A stretch of 31,186 bases of DNA. It comes from Lenisia limosa. Lineage: Eukaryota > Breviatea. The notes below the pieces were generated by a model. It ran no database searches. It was not told the DNA's origin and saw only the letters and a program-made list of their open reading frames with translations. Shown here piece after piece: positions 21,601 through 31,145 of this stretch; position 1 is the first letter of the stretch; every line of letters begins with the position of its first letter. The position numbers were made by a program, and so were the translations under genes. The stretch is from positions 1 through 31,186 of the forward strand of contig LPNZ01009409.1 in NCBI GenBank assembly GCA_001655205.1, written 5' to 3'.

Positions 21601-23256
21601 ATATTGAGCTTGCCACTTCCGCCCTGGTAAGCCCCCCCCCCTCTTCCAAGGCTCTTAGTTGCTTCCTCATTTAACTACTTGAAATGTATTTTAAGTTATT
21701 CTGTGTTTTGCCTCTCGCTTTCTCTTTTTATCATCAAAAATGTTACCCATCACAGAATGAAGGGCGTATTAGCGAGGCTGCCACGGCTTTGGACACATGG
21801 TTACGGCATAACCCTAAGTACAACGCCGATGAGCTGCATCGAATTGCCAGTGACGAGTTAGACGCTCAGGAAAACGGCAGTGCTGATATCGACCCCTTTT
21901 TGTCCTTCTTCGACAGAGACTCGTTACTTGTTCGGTTGGCTGGCTTGATGGCCTTGCGATAACTCACTCAGTGGTTTCCTCTCCTTATATCCAGGCTGGA
22001 GCGAGTGTTCATAGCGGCCACTAAGCAGACAATGGAGCCTGACGCCGGGATCCAAATTGCGTGGGGGNNNNNNNNNNNNNNNNNNNNNNNNNNNNNNNNN
22101 NNNNNNNNNNNNNNNNNNNNNNNNNNNNNNNNNNNNNNNNNNNNNNNNNNNNNNNNNNNNNNNNNNNNNNNNNNNNNNNNNNNNNNNNNNNNNNNNNNNN
22201 NNNNNNNNNNNNNNNNNNNNNNNAATATACTGTCAACCTCAGATTGGAAACTAACTGTTCAGCCTGGGACTTGTGTACGACATGCTTGGTCAAGGTAACA
22301 ACAGCCTCGACTGCTTACAAAGGGCGGCGGTGGTCGAGGGCAATGTGGGCAAAGCAGGTACAATGAATGCTTGGTATTTCACAACCACTGAATAGAAATA
22401 CAGAAATGTGGTGAATAAGTATATATATATAGTAATGGACCCCTTATTAACGCCATTGCTATTATTAACACATTAATTTTCAGTTAGATAATATTACATC
22501 TATTTTCTCTCTTTTTCACTTCATTTATTAAAATTATAACGCAAACAGAACGCCAGACTTTGGAACAGGGCAGGAGCAATGGCTGCAAACTCAGGCCACC
22601 CCGACCAGGCCCTTTCGAACTACTTCAAGGCACTCAACGCTAACCCAAAGTGGGCGATGTTCGATGTTTGGCAAAGATTAATGAGGATATCTTGTTTAAG
22701 TCACTCTCTAGCTTCACTCGCGCCCATGTCAACGCAGCTTTCACGTACATTAACCAAGGAAACGCCAGCTCAGCAGCCCACCACTTGGCCCTTGCGTATG
22801 ACCTCATTACCAACACCTCAGTGACTGAAGTTCGCGGGGGGAGGGGGAGGCTTGTTTCTATTTTTATTATTGTGCAATTGTGATTTGGTTGTGATAGGTG
22901 TCACGCGAGATCGATCATGTCTTTTTTACGGATTTGGTTCCATAGAATGGAATGGGAATTGATTAAATGTGTTTTTGGTTCCTTAATTTATCTCCTAGGG
23001 TGGAGGGTCTGAGACTGAAGCGGGTATACTGCTGATGCTGCAGCAAGTGGCAATAATGGCTGGAAGGTTGGCCGGAATCGTCATCACTCTAGTATCATAT
23101 GAAAGGCTTCACATATTTCAATTCCTGGTGCCCCCTCTTAGTTCATTCATCATGAACACTCAACTTTTATTGAATAGGGAAGACCTGATACCGCGATTGT
23201 CACAGGGCCATGAGGCTATCCAAAATGTGGTCCAGCAAATCAGAAGCGCCTCGTAG
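18682..23256 (+). CDS. PEX5: PEX5, peroxisomal targeting signal 1 (PTS1) receptor
   Basis: PEX5 binds C-terminal SKL-type signals through its TPR domain and ferries cargo to the PEX13/PEX14 docking complex. Twenty exons: 18682-18804, 19028-19079, 19199-19260, 19439-19501, 19779-19863, 19986-20047, 20223-20303, 20598-20643, 20711-20758, 20843-20938, 21018-21059, 21185-21278, 21431-21626, 21756-21934, 21995-22060, 22263-22344, 22549-22649, 22712-22829, 22999-23066, 23178-23256; 580 residues, all in phase. Cys10 sits in the N-terminal context (SGSCVDPL) of the cysteine that is ubiquitinated for receptor recycling. Two WxxxF docking motifs occur, WANEF (138-142) and WFEDF (231-235), fewer than in human or plant PEX5. 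The TPR array runs from about 266 to 560, for example PEPWYLLGLAQSANNNDEKA, LWNRAGAAMA and HVNAAFTYINQGNASSAA. The C-terminal helix includes MLQQVAIMAGREDLI. The gene implies functional peroxisomes. Its N gap (22068-22223) is intronic. Junctions in the disordered part (exons 1-5) are less certain. Confidence 0.93.
19290..19320. repeat. Second copy of the CCGGGATAA repeat
   Basis: In PEX5 intron 3 the sequence ACCGGGATAAATCTTGACCG matches the arms of the inverted repeat at 16349-16416. Here it is bounded by its own short inverted repeat (GTGACC at 19290-19295 and GGTCAC at 19315-19320). Both copies follow a TATACATACA stretch. Confidence 0.7.
19574..19648. repeat. AT-rich island, PEX5 intron 4
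   Basis: Includes the perfect palindrome TATATACTAGTATATA and a downstream GGATATCGTATCATATG. Confidence 0.65.
20366..20450. repeat. AT-rich island, PEX5 intron 7
   Basis: Contains a direct repeat of TATATCACGA (20408-20427) followed by TATATCATATGATATA, which is self-complementary. Confidence 0.65.
22068..22223. other. Assembly gap (N) in PEX5 intron 15
   Basis: 156 N, starting seven bases into the intron after GTGGGGG. Confidence 0.99.
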
Positions 23257-23750
23257 TCCTGTTCTTTTTGTCTTGCTAGTGTTTTTGTTTGTTGTCTTTC
23301 TTTTCCTTTCTTAATAGGAATCATATTTATTTATAACTTTTCTGATATTCCAAAGTATTGATGATAAGGGTAAAAAAGATTCCATGGGGGTTCAACCAAT
23401 ATTCTATTTTCACTCACTTTTCCAATCGTTAAATTCTAAATTCTTCTTTGATGCCTTTTATGATATGATTATCAAAATATAGCTAATTGAAAACGAATCA
23501 ACTTACCATAGAAAGAGCTACATCATACAAGCTCATGAAATACCGTAGAAGCAAGACTATTTGCCAACAGAAAAGACTTCAGCTATCAGCCCTTGAGGAG
23601 ACAAAGACCAGTCCATTTGCTAGAGAGGGGGGGGGGCGTCATGGTAGAAATAGGGTGTGTCATCTTAGATCTAAAAACAAAACTATTACATAGAGAGGCG
23701 CCCAAAATAACGTTCTAATTGTGAAAACCACATAAAAACAAAACGAAGAC
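23257..23750. other. Intergenic between convergent PEX5 and TRMO
   Basis: 494 bp holding both 3' ends. Short plus-strand frames (23487-23693) look like chance, since they lack splice context and family features. I see nothing else. Confidence 0.6.
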
Positions 23751-25654
23751 TCACCCCACCTCATTTCCATTTCGATCTATGATCCGCCAGTTGAGCACAA
23801 GACCGTCAAAATGAAGGCTATGCTGGTCGTCACAAGCCTCTGACCCGATCTTGTTGGAGAAGATAGTGCGGGGGTCTATCAACAGGGCTTGCTTAATGGC
23901 TTTCTTGAGGGATGTTTCCTAGGGTAGGATGATTACTTTTCGACTATCTTGAAAGAGAAGGTGTGATTTGCTGTCTCCCACATCATTTTTGTAGAGCTTT
24001 GACCTTTTGGAGTGTTTATCCAGAATTACGTTCACACAGTCAGCTATCACAACGTCACTGAAAAATTAGAAGCAAATATTTAGAAAACACCAGAGAGACT
24101 GGGCACTGGTGTGTGAAAACTATCCAACAGTAAATAATAAGAAGAACACATTTGCTCACTCGAACTCATGATGGATGCCTTGGTCCACCCAGGATGCCTG
24201 TGTGCAGTCCACAGCCTCAACGGCCAGGTAGGGCTTGATGTCCACAATCTGAACGCGTGGATGTCAAGACTGACAAAAAGAAAATGTCAGAAAGAATTAT
24301 ATGATATTGTCTCAAATACTATTATCACTGTGAACGGTTTATACCTGGCAAAAGGTTATTTTCATACTTATCTCAAATTAGAGTGTCAAAAATTGTAACG
24401 GAGTTATCTATATAGCCGTCACTTTCACGTACCGGAGTGTCATTGATGAGGTCGAGGCCTGAGATCAAAAGATCACCATTTGGGAAGACTGAAACCGTGA
24501 GAAGCGCGCTGTCGATGTTGCTATATACATATTTTACATATATAGCTACATACATAATACCTATGTATAATACATAATACATATCATAGTAGCGAGAGTA
24601 CACCATATTATACATACTATAATATATCATATGCATATAGTATATTTTATGTACCGGGAAGTCCAATTCAAAGACGTAACATTGCTCGATTAATCCTAAG
24701 AGAACTATAAATCAGACCTTGGGAACCCTCAGACTTTTTTCAATTTTGACTAGCGTGAGGCCAAGGGGATTGGGGCGATGAGGAGTGCGGCATGCAAAAT
24801 GCCCTGTGTGATAAGAAAAAGTGAAGAGTGGCTGAAAATAGTCTGTTGGTGTGAGCTCATGCATACCAACTCTTTTGCCGTTAGAACGAGGCGGTACAAC
24901 TTTGGCTTTAATTTCACCCTAGAATTGGTTATCCACCACAAATTCATTCCATTCTAATCCTCACACACACATCCGATTTGGTAAACACAATATAGAACTT
25001 CACCTGATATACTTCTCAAAGTATTAAAGATCGAACTTAGGATTTTACCAAAAAAAAAGCGTAATTGAAGTTTCCTTGTCTGCACTGTCCCACCTTGTGC
25101 ATATTTGTGTTGGTGTGGAATAAGAAGGTCAGCCAAAGATGGCTGTAACCTTCAAGACCATCGGTACTGTGCTTGCCGTTAACATCTAGATGTCAGACGC
25201 AGTCCTCATCATGGATACTCTATACTGGCCAAATTGGCAGATTTCTTGTGATATGATGATATTAGATTTCTTCAAAATAAATATTTTTCTCCAAAAGAGA
25301 CACACAGAATCGCAAACATTTTTCAAAACGAATTGCTCCCCTGGAAGCAGGAACAAAGGTACCTTGTCTTGGGCATCCTAAAAGAGATAAGCAATGTGGG
25401 TTTGGTTTCTTGTAAAATAATATTGGTGTATTCCAGAGTTTTCTGAAGAGACTTTTCTGAAAAGGCAAACCAAATCTTCTCTTAAAGCAAGACTCCACTC
25501 TGCCAATGATCTTGATGTCTACTGTTTCAATGACGGGTTTCGATTTGCTTTGCCGGGTGCTCTCTTCATTCTTACCATCAGTTTGTGTAGGTTTATTGAA
25601 TATATACCCTAGAACTAGGCAGATAAGCCAGGCAATCAAGGCATAGAGGATCAT
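23751..25654 (-). CDS. TRMO: TrmO/TRMO-type tRNA (N6-threonylcarbamoyladenosine-37-N6) methyltransferase with N-terminal hydrophobic segment
   Basis: TrmO methylates N6 of t6A37 in tRNA-Thr using S-adenosylmethionine, which tunes decoding. Nine exons: 25654-25471, 25377-25318, 25185-25094, 24918-24867, 24803-24735, 24488-24433, 24248-24160, 24057-23982, 23918-23751; 281 residues in phase. The TsaA-like beta-barrel domain shows IIGRVESCFKRRFGCPRQGT, then DGLEGYSHLWLTFLFH, KVVPPRSNGKRVGHFACRTP, HRPNPLGLTLVKIEK, ISGLDLINDTPI and VDIKPYLA. The RTPHRPNPLGL segment is the family signature. The C-terminal domain KKAIKQALLIDPRTIF to FDGLVLNWRI corresponds to the end of human TRMO. Unusually, residues 1-19 (MILYALIAWLICLVLGYIF) form a strong hydrophobic segment that could be a membrane anchor or targeting sequence. 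The frame stays open upstream to an acceptor-like TTTTTAG near 25722, so a further 5' exon is possible. Confidence 0.92.
24518..24652. repeat. AT-rich island, TRMO intron 5
   Basis: About 130 bp with several ATACATAATAC-type direct repeats and TATATCATATGCATATAGTA near its end. Confidence 0.6.
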
Positions 25655-25883
25655 GTGAAGGGGGTCAGCGTCCCCCGTAATTATTTCAAATTGGTTGGTG
25701 GCTACTGCAAGTGTGCAAGCAATCTAAAAAAGAGGCAGATGACAGGCAGCAGTCAAGCAGCAGTAAGCAGGGCTGAGTGCATTTTTAAATTCGTAAAATG
25801 AACTGAACTGAAGTCACCTATTTACTTTTATTTTGATTTCTGAATAAAAAAGGTCCCTTTTATACCCGTTTAAAGTAAACACA
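25655..25883. promoter_or_regulatory. Compact divergent promoter of TRMO and ribosomal protein P0
   Basis: 229 bp separate the two start codons. A TTTTATA stretch lies about 20 bp before the P0 ATG, which is too close to be a classical TATA box unless the 5' leader is extremely short. No other motif was assigned. Confidence 0.5.
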
Positions 25884-27038
25884 ATGCGTGGATCGTAAGC
25901 TAACCCTTTTATCATTCTTTTACTCTCTAGTTGCAAGTCTGAGCGTAAGGAACTTTTCTTCACCACTCTCTCTGATTTCCTCACTGAGTACAAGCGCATC
26001 CTCCTCGTTGATGCTGACAATGTCGGTTCTTCTCAGATGCAGAACGTTCGGCGTTCTCTCCGTGGCCAGGCCACCATCCTCATGGGAAAGAACGTAAGCA
26101 GATAATTGGAAGGAAGGGGAAAACTCATATTTTTAGACCATGATCCGTCGTTGCATCCGTGGTCTCGTCTCTGAGCGCCCCGAGTTTGAGCCTCTTCTCA
26201 AGCTCATCAAGGGCAATCTTGGATTCGTTTTCACCAACGAAGACCCCGCCACCATCAAGGACGTTCTCGACCAGAACCGTGTTGAGGCCCCTGCCCGTGT
26301 TGGCTCTTTCGCTATGGTTGACGTTATCGTCCCCGCCGGTAAGCTTTTGGATTTTAGATATAGTGCACACTATGATGATTATATAGATTCCCCTTCTGAA
26401 ATCATGAAGATTAATCTGTCCAAATTGAGTGTTTTTGCCGATTTCTTGGATAATTTTTTATTTCTAATTTCGAATTGTTATCTTTTCCAGGTCCCACCGG
26501 TCTTGAGCCCACTCAGACCTCTTTCCTCCAGGCTCTTGACATTCCCTCCAAGATTTCTAAGGGACAGATCGAAATTGAGAAGGACGTCAAGCTCCTTACC
26601 ATCGGTGACAAGGTCGGCAACTCCGAGGCTGCTCTCCTCAAGAAGCTCAACATCAACCCCTTCACCTACGGTCTTGAGGTTGTCCACGTCTACGACGAGG
26701 GAACCATCTACGGCGCTGAGGTCCTCGACCTTACCGACGAGATCATCTGTACTCGCTTCGCTGGCTACATCCAATACGCTGTCTGCCTTGCTCTCGGTGC
26801 TCATTTCCCTACCGCTATGACTGTTCCCCACACCATCCGCGATGCCTTCAAGAACCTCCTTGCCATCGCCGTGGAGACCGACTACGACTTCCCTCTCGCC
26901 GAGCCCGTCAAGGCTTACCTTGCCGACCCCTCTGCCTTCGCTGCTGCTGCCCCCGCCGCCACTGAGGCTGCTGCTGAGGAAGCCGCTGCTGAGTCCGAGT
27001 CTGAGGACGACGACATGGGTTTCAGCCTTTTTGATTAG
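25884..27038 (+). CDS. RPLP0: Large ribosomal subunit stalk protein uL10 (P0)
   Basis: P0 anchors the P1/P2 stalk on 28S rRNA and recruits translation GTPases. Four exons (25884-25894, 25931-26093, 26137-26338, 26491-27038) give 307 residues, the family's usual length (about 310-320). The first exon encodes only MRGS and part of a codon. The rRNA-binding domain shows [39 protein letters not shown] and MGKNTMIRR. The inserted domain carries [20 protein letters not shown] and [13 protein letters not shown]. An Ala-rich hinge ([18 protein letters not shown]) leads to the acidic end [14 protein letters not shown], the conserved stalk tail that contacts elongation factors. Codons are strongly biased to C-ending and G-ending forms compared with neighbouring genes, as expected for a very highly expressed gene. 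The UTP18 gene follows on the same strand after 261 bp. Confidence 0.98.
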
Positions 27039-27299
27039 GCATCTGTGTTTGCTCTGAATCATTGATATAATTATTATGTCAACAACGGTTGTATTCCAGG
27101 TTTCTTGTGAATATCAAAAGGTCATTTTTAGTTTATCTTTCATAAATGCAAAAACGCTCCAAGTTTATCTTTCATTAAAAAACTCACGAAAACAGAGGTA
27201 AATGAGTGTAACGCATACGTTGGATATCATCAGTTGGCATTGATCATCAAGATCTGTTTTTATTCCAAAAAAAAAACAAAAGAAAGCCTCCCTAAACAA
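27039..27299. other. Spacer between P0 and UTP18
   Basis: 261 AT-rich bp with the P0 3' end and the UTP18 promoter. This is the only same-strand (+/+) junction in the window between recognised genes. I see nothing else. Confidence 0.5.
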
Positions 27300-30200
27300 A
27301 TGCCGCCCAAACAAAGTAATAAAGGAAGTTCTTCGAACAAAATGCCGAAGAAAGGAGGTAAAATGAAGCCTAAGACCAATGGTAAAGGCAAGGCAAAGAA
27401 AGATGAAAGAAAGAAGCCGAATCCTTTCCAGAGGAGGGTTGTTGTTGATAAAGACACTTCAAAAATCCATAAATCTCTTTTCAAGAAAGGTAAGACTGCC
27501 GAGGAAAAAGAGTTAGAAAACATGTTGTTTGGAAGCCATTTTGAAAGTGACTCCATTGAGTATGCCCTTGGCCATGTCCCCGAGGTTTGTGAACTTGTTT
27601 GGCTTGACACTGTGTATAGGAGGCGACAGAAGACACCCCAGACGAGCAGGCTGGAGAGAAGACTGGTATGTCAGGAGGTATTTGTCACTGTTCAGATGTG
27701 GAGACCAAGGGGAAGACTGTTCAAGACAGGGCTCGTCTTGATATGATTGAAGCTTTTAGACAATATAGCGACTCATCAAAAGGTTTTTTTTTTCCCATTT
27801 AATCAGTGGTAAACTTGTCACGGCACCCTTCTTTGTCGGTTCTGAAAAAACATCCATCAGAGAAGATCATTTCTACACTGGAGTTTGTGATCAGGCAGCA
27901 TGATTATGCCTTTAAGAAGGGACAGGAGCTTGCTAAGTTGAGAGGTAATGGGGTTGGGGTGTTGACACAACTTATTGGGAGCTTTTGAATGCATCGGTTG
28001 CCAACCTAGTTTCCTTTTATGTTGCTTGTTCCTTTACGGCCCCTAGAGAAAGCCTTTTTGAAGCAAAGGAAGGAGAAGGAAAGGAAAGAGCTTGAACTAA
28101 TTGGTGAAGATGTAGGGGAGGGGGTTCTGCCTCTTAGTATTTAAGAATGCACTTTACAATGACGCTTTTGTTTTCGTCACAAATGCAACTTGTTGAGCAA
28201 TATTGTCGCCTTTTTACATCGCAACAACTCATACACCAGATTCCATCAGACTTAGAAAGTGACTATGAAGATGATGCCCGAGTGTTTGTGTCGCAGGTTT
28301 GCAGCTGTGTGATATAATGTCGAGTTCCTTTATTCTCATTTTTTTGTCACTCTTCAGCGCAAGAATCAACTCCGTTTGGACAGTGGACAAATTTCGATCA
28401 CGCAAATGAAGCACGCCACAACCAAGAGCGCCAACGCAGCAATCAACAACGTTGAGTTCCATCCTGAAGTGCCTCTTCTCCTTGTCGCGACAAGGGACAA
28501 ACGTCTTCAGCTCATTAACGTTGGTGTGGTCACTAGTCTTTTGGAGCTAACAGACCAGGATTGAAGTCTGTAGTTTAATCAAACAATGTACCCACAGCAA
28601 ATATTATATTGATCCGTGTCATAACTAATCGCGATCACTGTACATATAATAGATGAGATATGATAATTCCAAGCATATTATGTATCATTTGAGCAAATGG
28701 AGAGAACATATTTTCGATATTTGATTCCCTTATCCTGAAAACGGCTCCTCAACCGGTTTAGGATGACGGAAGAAAGAACGCCATTCTGAAGACGATTTTC
28801 ATCAAAGACTTCCCTATTTTGTCAGCGCATTTCTCAGGCAATGGCGATGAAGTTTGAGGATGCCGTTTGCTGCTTTGTGTCACCCCCCTCTCTCTTTGTG
28901 TAATAATAGGATGCGTATAGTCTGACACGTTGCAGGTCATCATGTCGGCCGACCGAGGCTCTTACATTGTTTACGATATCCCCTCCGACGAGACTGAGCG
29001 TTACGCCAGACCTCATTGTGAGTGCCTTCCTTCTAGCTGTCCTTGCATCTGACCCCTGCAGTCCACAAGCATTTGACATACCGCAACTTTGCCGCGTCTC
29101 CCAATGGCGATCTTATCGTGTTTTACGACTATAAAACTGGAAGAGTAGGGCGAGGGGGTCAGAACTATGGAGGCAAATGATTGGATCACTCCTCAAGGCT
29201 TTTTCTCATTTCCCCTCGCCATTGTGTTACCCTGCAGCTCCAACTCGTTGATGCAAAGACAAAACGGTGGATCAAAGAGATCCGAAACGACTGCGAAATG
29301 GATCATGTTGCCTTCTCCGGCGACAGCTCTTTCTTCCTTGCTATTGGAGGTGGGGACTCTTTCTTCCTTGCTATTGGAGGAGACTTATCTGGTCATGAGA
29401 TACATCACGATATATCCTACATTATGACTGGAGCTCACACTTCAGATGGACAGGTGTTCCACTTCGATACCGCCACTCACGAGCTGAAGCACCGGCATGA
29501 CGACTACGCCACGCTCAAGGCCTACTCCGTTGCAGTGTCACGTGACGGCTCTCTCTTCGCCACTGGGTGGGTCTTGGATAATTGTGCTCTATGCTCATCT
29601 CTTGGATAGTTGTGTTCTACGTTATCCTCAAGATTTACTTGAACTGACATTGTAGCGATAAGTCCGGTATGGTGAATCTCTACCGCACTGCGGACGCTCT
29701 TCTCTCAGCCAAGCCCACCGTGAGATGGTTGATTATTTAGGATATTATTTGCTGCACAAATAGTATCATGTCATATTACTGGGACACCCCTCAAAATAGC
29801 CGAGTTGGCCTTGTGGGAATTCTTTCTTTGTGACCACCTCCTCCCTTTCCATCACCCCTTTGCCTTCTATTTGATATAATATAAATTGATTTTTACCTTC
29901 ATGCTAACATTGCTGATACCCCCCCCNNNNNNNNNNNNNNNNNNNNNNNNNNNNNNNNNNNNNNNNNNNNNNNNNNNNNNNNNNNNNNNNNNNNNNNNNN
30001 NNNNNNNNNNNNNNNNNNNNNNNNNNNNNNNNNNNNNNNNNNNNNNNNCCCCGCCCCCCACAGCCGCTCCACGTGTTCAAGAACTTGACAACAGTTGTTG
30101 ACTCCCTCGCTTTCAGCCACGACAACCAGGTAAGGGGGAGGTTTTTGGGTTATTAGGTTTCGTCTCAACAGTTGCCATCATATTCAGTAAACAGTCCCCT

Positions 30201-30607
30201 TCACCCCTCCCCCAGCTTTTGGTTATGGCATCATCTCACGAGCGCAACGCCGTGCGTATTGCGCACACGCCAAGTCTGTCCGTGTACGGCAACTGGCCAA
30301 CTGAGGTGTGTCTCATGTTCATTTACTTGGCGATAGAGCATTTGATGCTGACGGCTTTAGAAGGACTACTTGAACCGCGTGATGTCAATCGCCTTTTCAC
30401 CAACATCTGGCTACTTAGTGCTTGGTAACAGGTTGGGAGGCTGGCTATTCTTTTGTTGCCCGAGTGAACATCTCATTTCTTGTTATCATTGCCACATATA
30501 AACGTTATAGCTGGTGTCAGATTATTTTATGTTTCAAACCATCAAGCCACTCACACCGCAGTCATGGACTGGCGCTTCAATACCGCGTGGATTTCTACAA
30601 GGTGTAG
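27300..30607 (+). CDS. UTP18: UTP18, WD40 protein of the U3 snoRNP/SSU processome
   Basis: Utp18 is a UtpB-complex beta-propeller needed for 18S rRNA processing in the nucleolus; its N-terminus also recruits the exosome helper Mtr4. Seventeen exons: 27300-27584, 27620-27665, 27696-27782, 27807-27944, 28047-28111, 28240-28296, 28358-28519, 28762-28851, 28936-29017, 29062-29144, 29238-29349, 29446-29566, 29656-29719, 30064-30129, 30216-30305, 30361-30431, 30562-30607; 554 residues in phase. The N-terminus is Lys-rich, then ELENMLFGSHF matches the family's LxxLLFG element. About 110 residues (95-206) of unrecognised sequence follow, including HPSLSVLKKHPSEKIISTLE. The propeller covers about 226-554: NNVEFHPEVPLLLVATRD, FIKDFPILSAHFSGNG, GQVFHFDTATHELKHR, SVAVSRDGSLFATGDKSG, LTTVVDSLAFSHDNQL, SVYGNWPTEKDYLNRVMS and IAFSPTSGYLVLGN. 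Exon 7's donor (AAC|GTTGGT) is weak. The N gap 29927-30048 is intronic. Confidence 0.92.
29327..29380 (+). repeat. 24-bp direct repeat (30-bp period) on a UTP18 splice donor
   Basis: The last 23 bases of exon 11, ending GGAG, plus the first intron base are repeated at 29357-29380, six bases further on and inside intron 11. The first copy is followed by GTGGGG and serves as donor; the second continues GGAGGAGAC and cannot. The 96-nt intron is open in frame, so its retention would insert 32 residues without a stop. Confidence 0.88.
29927..30048. other. Assembly gap (N) in UTP18 intron 13
   Basis: 122 N flanked on both sides by C-rich runs. Confidence 0.99.
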
Positions 30608-30856
30608 GTGTAGTTCTTTTGTCGTTTTTTCATGGTATCTAAATCTATATGCATTCTTGTTTTTTATAATGCTCAGACGGAATCACTATCGTGCTACCAT
30701 GCCTCCCACACATCATCCAAGACAGTTGGACACAGTTAAAATAATTTGAATGAAATAAATATAAAATGCAAAAATGATACCATTGAACTTCACGAAAAGC
30801 CCACAAACTGAAGAAACAAAGAAAAGAAAATAATAAATATCTTGAATTGAAGCGGG
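30608..30856. other. Intergenic between convergent UTP18 and the right-edge gene
   Basis: 249 bp, AT-rich, with AATAAA-like words near 30756 and 30833 that could serve 3' ends. No gene seen. Confidence 0.5.
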
Positions 30857-31145
30857 TCACATATGATGGTTCTGCAGCTCAGCCTTTCTGCCCTTCCGTG
30901 TCTGGCGTCGGTAAAGTCTGCGGCGAGTTGGCTCGTCATCCTCAACTGGCGTGCTAACATGGTGCGAGAGGTCCGCTGATGTTGCCTCCGTGCACTGCGG
31001 TTATCAGGATGATGTTGGAAGCGGGGGAGGGGGGTACAGCGTGTCCTACAAGAAATATCCCAAAAGATCAAATCCCCGTCCACAGCCCAGGTACCTCGAG
31101 AGTTGGTAGTTTGAAGTCAGAACTGGCCTTGAGAGACTCCGACAT
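30857..31145 (-). CDS. Unidentified gene at the right edge, possibly 5' incomplete
   Basis: I do not recognise this product. Two exons, 31145-31095 and 30994-30857, join in phase 0 across a GT-AG intron and give 62 residues from an ATG: MSESLKASSDFKLPTLE, then a polar segment ending EDDEPTRRRLYRRQTRKGRK and ELQNHHM. The tail is strongly basic. Alternatively the first piece is the end of an internal exon, because CCCCCCCAG just upstream of the ATG (near 31160) is a plausible acceptor and the gene would then continue outside the window. A third reading through 31050 meets a stop, so it was not used. Confidence 0.4.

Noticed and set aside
26372-26410. Box C-like ATGATGA, a CTGA and ATGAAGA in intron 3 of the P0 gene, suggesting a C/D snoRNA
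   Set aside because: No terminal box D or closing stem was found, and the spacing is too short for a full C/D snoRNA.
26478-27062. A long minus-strand frame antisense to ribosomal protein P0
   Set aside because: It is a shadow caused by the strong C/G-ending codon bias of P0, and it matches no family.
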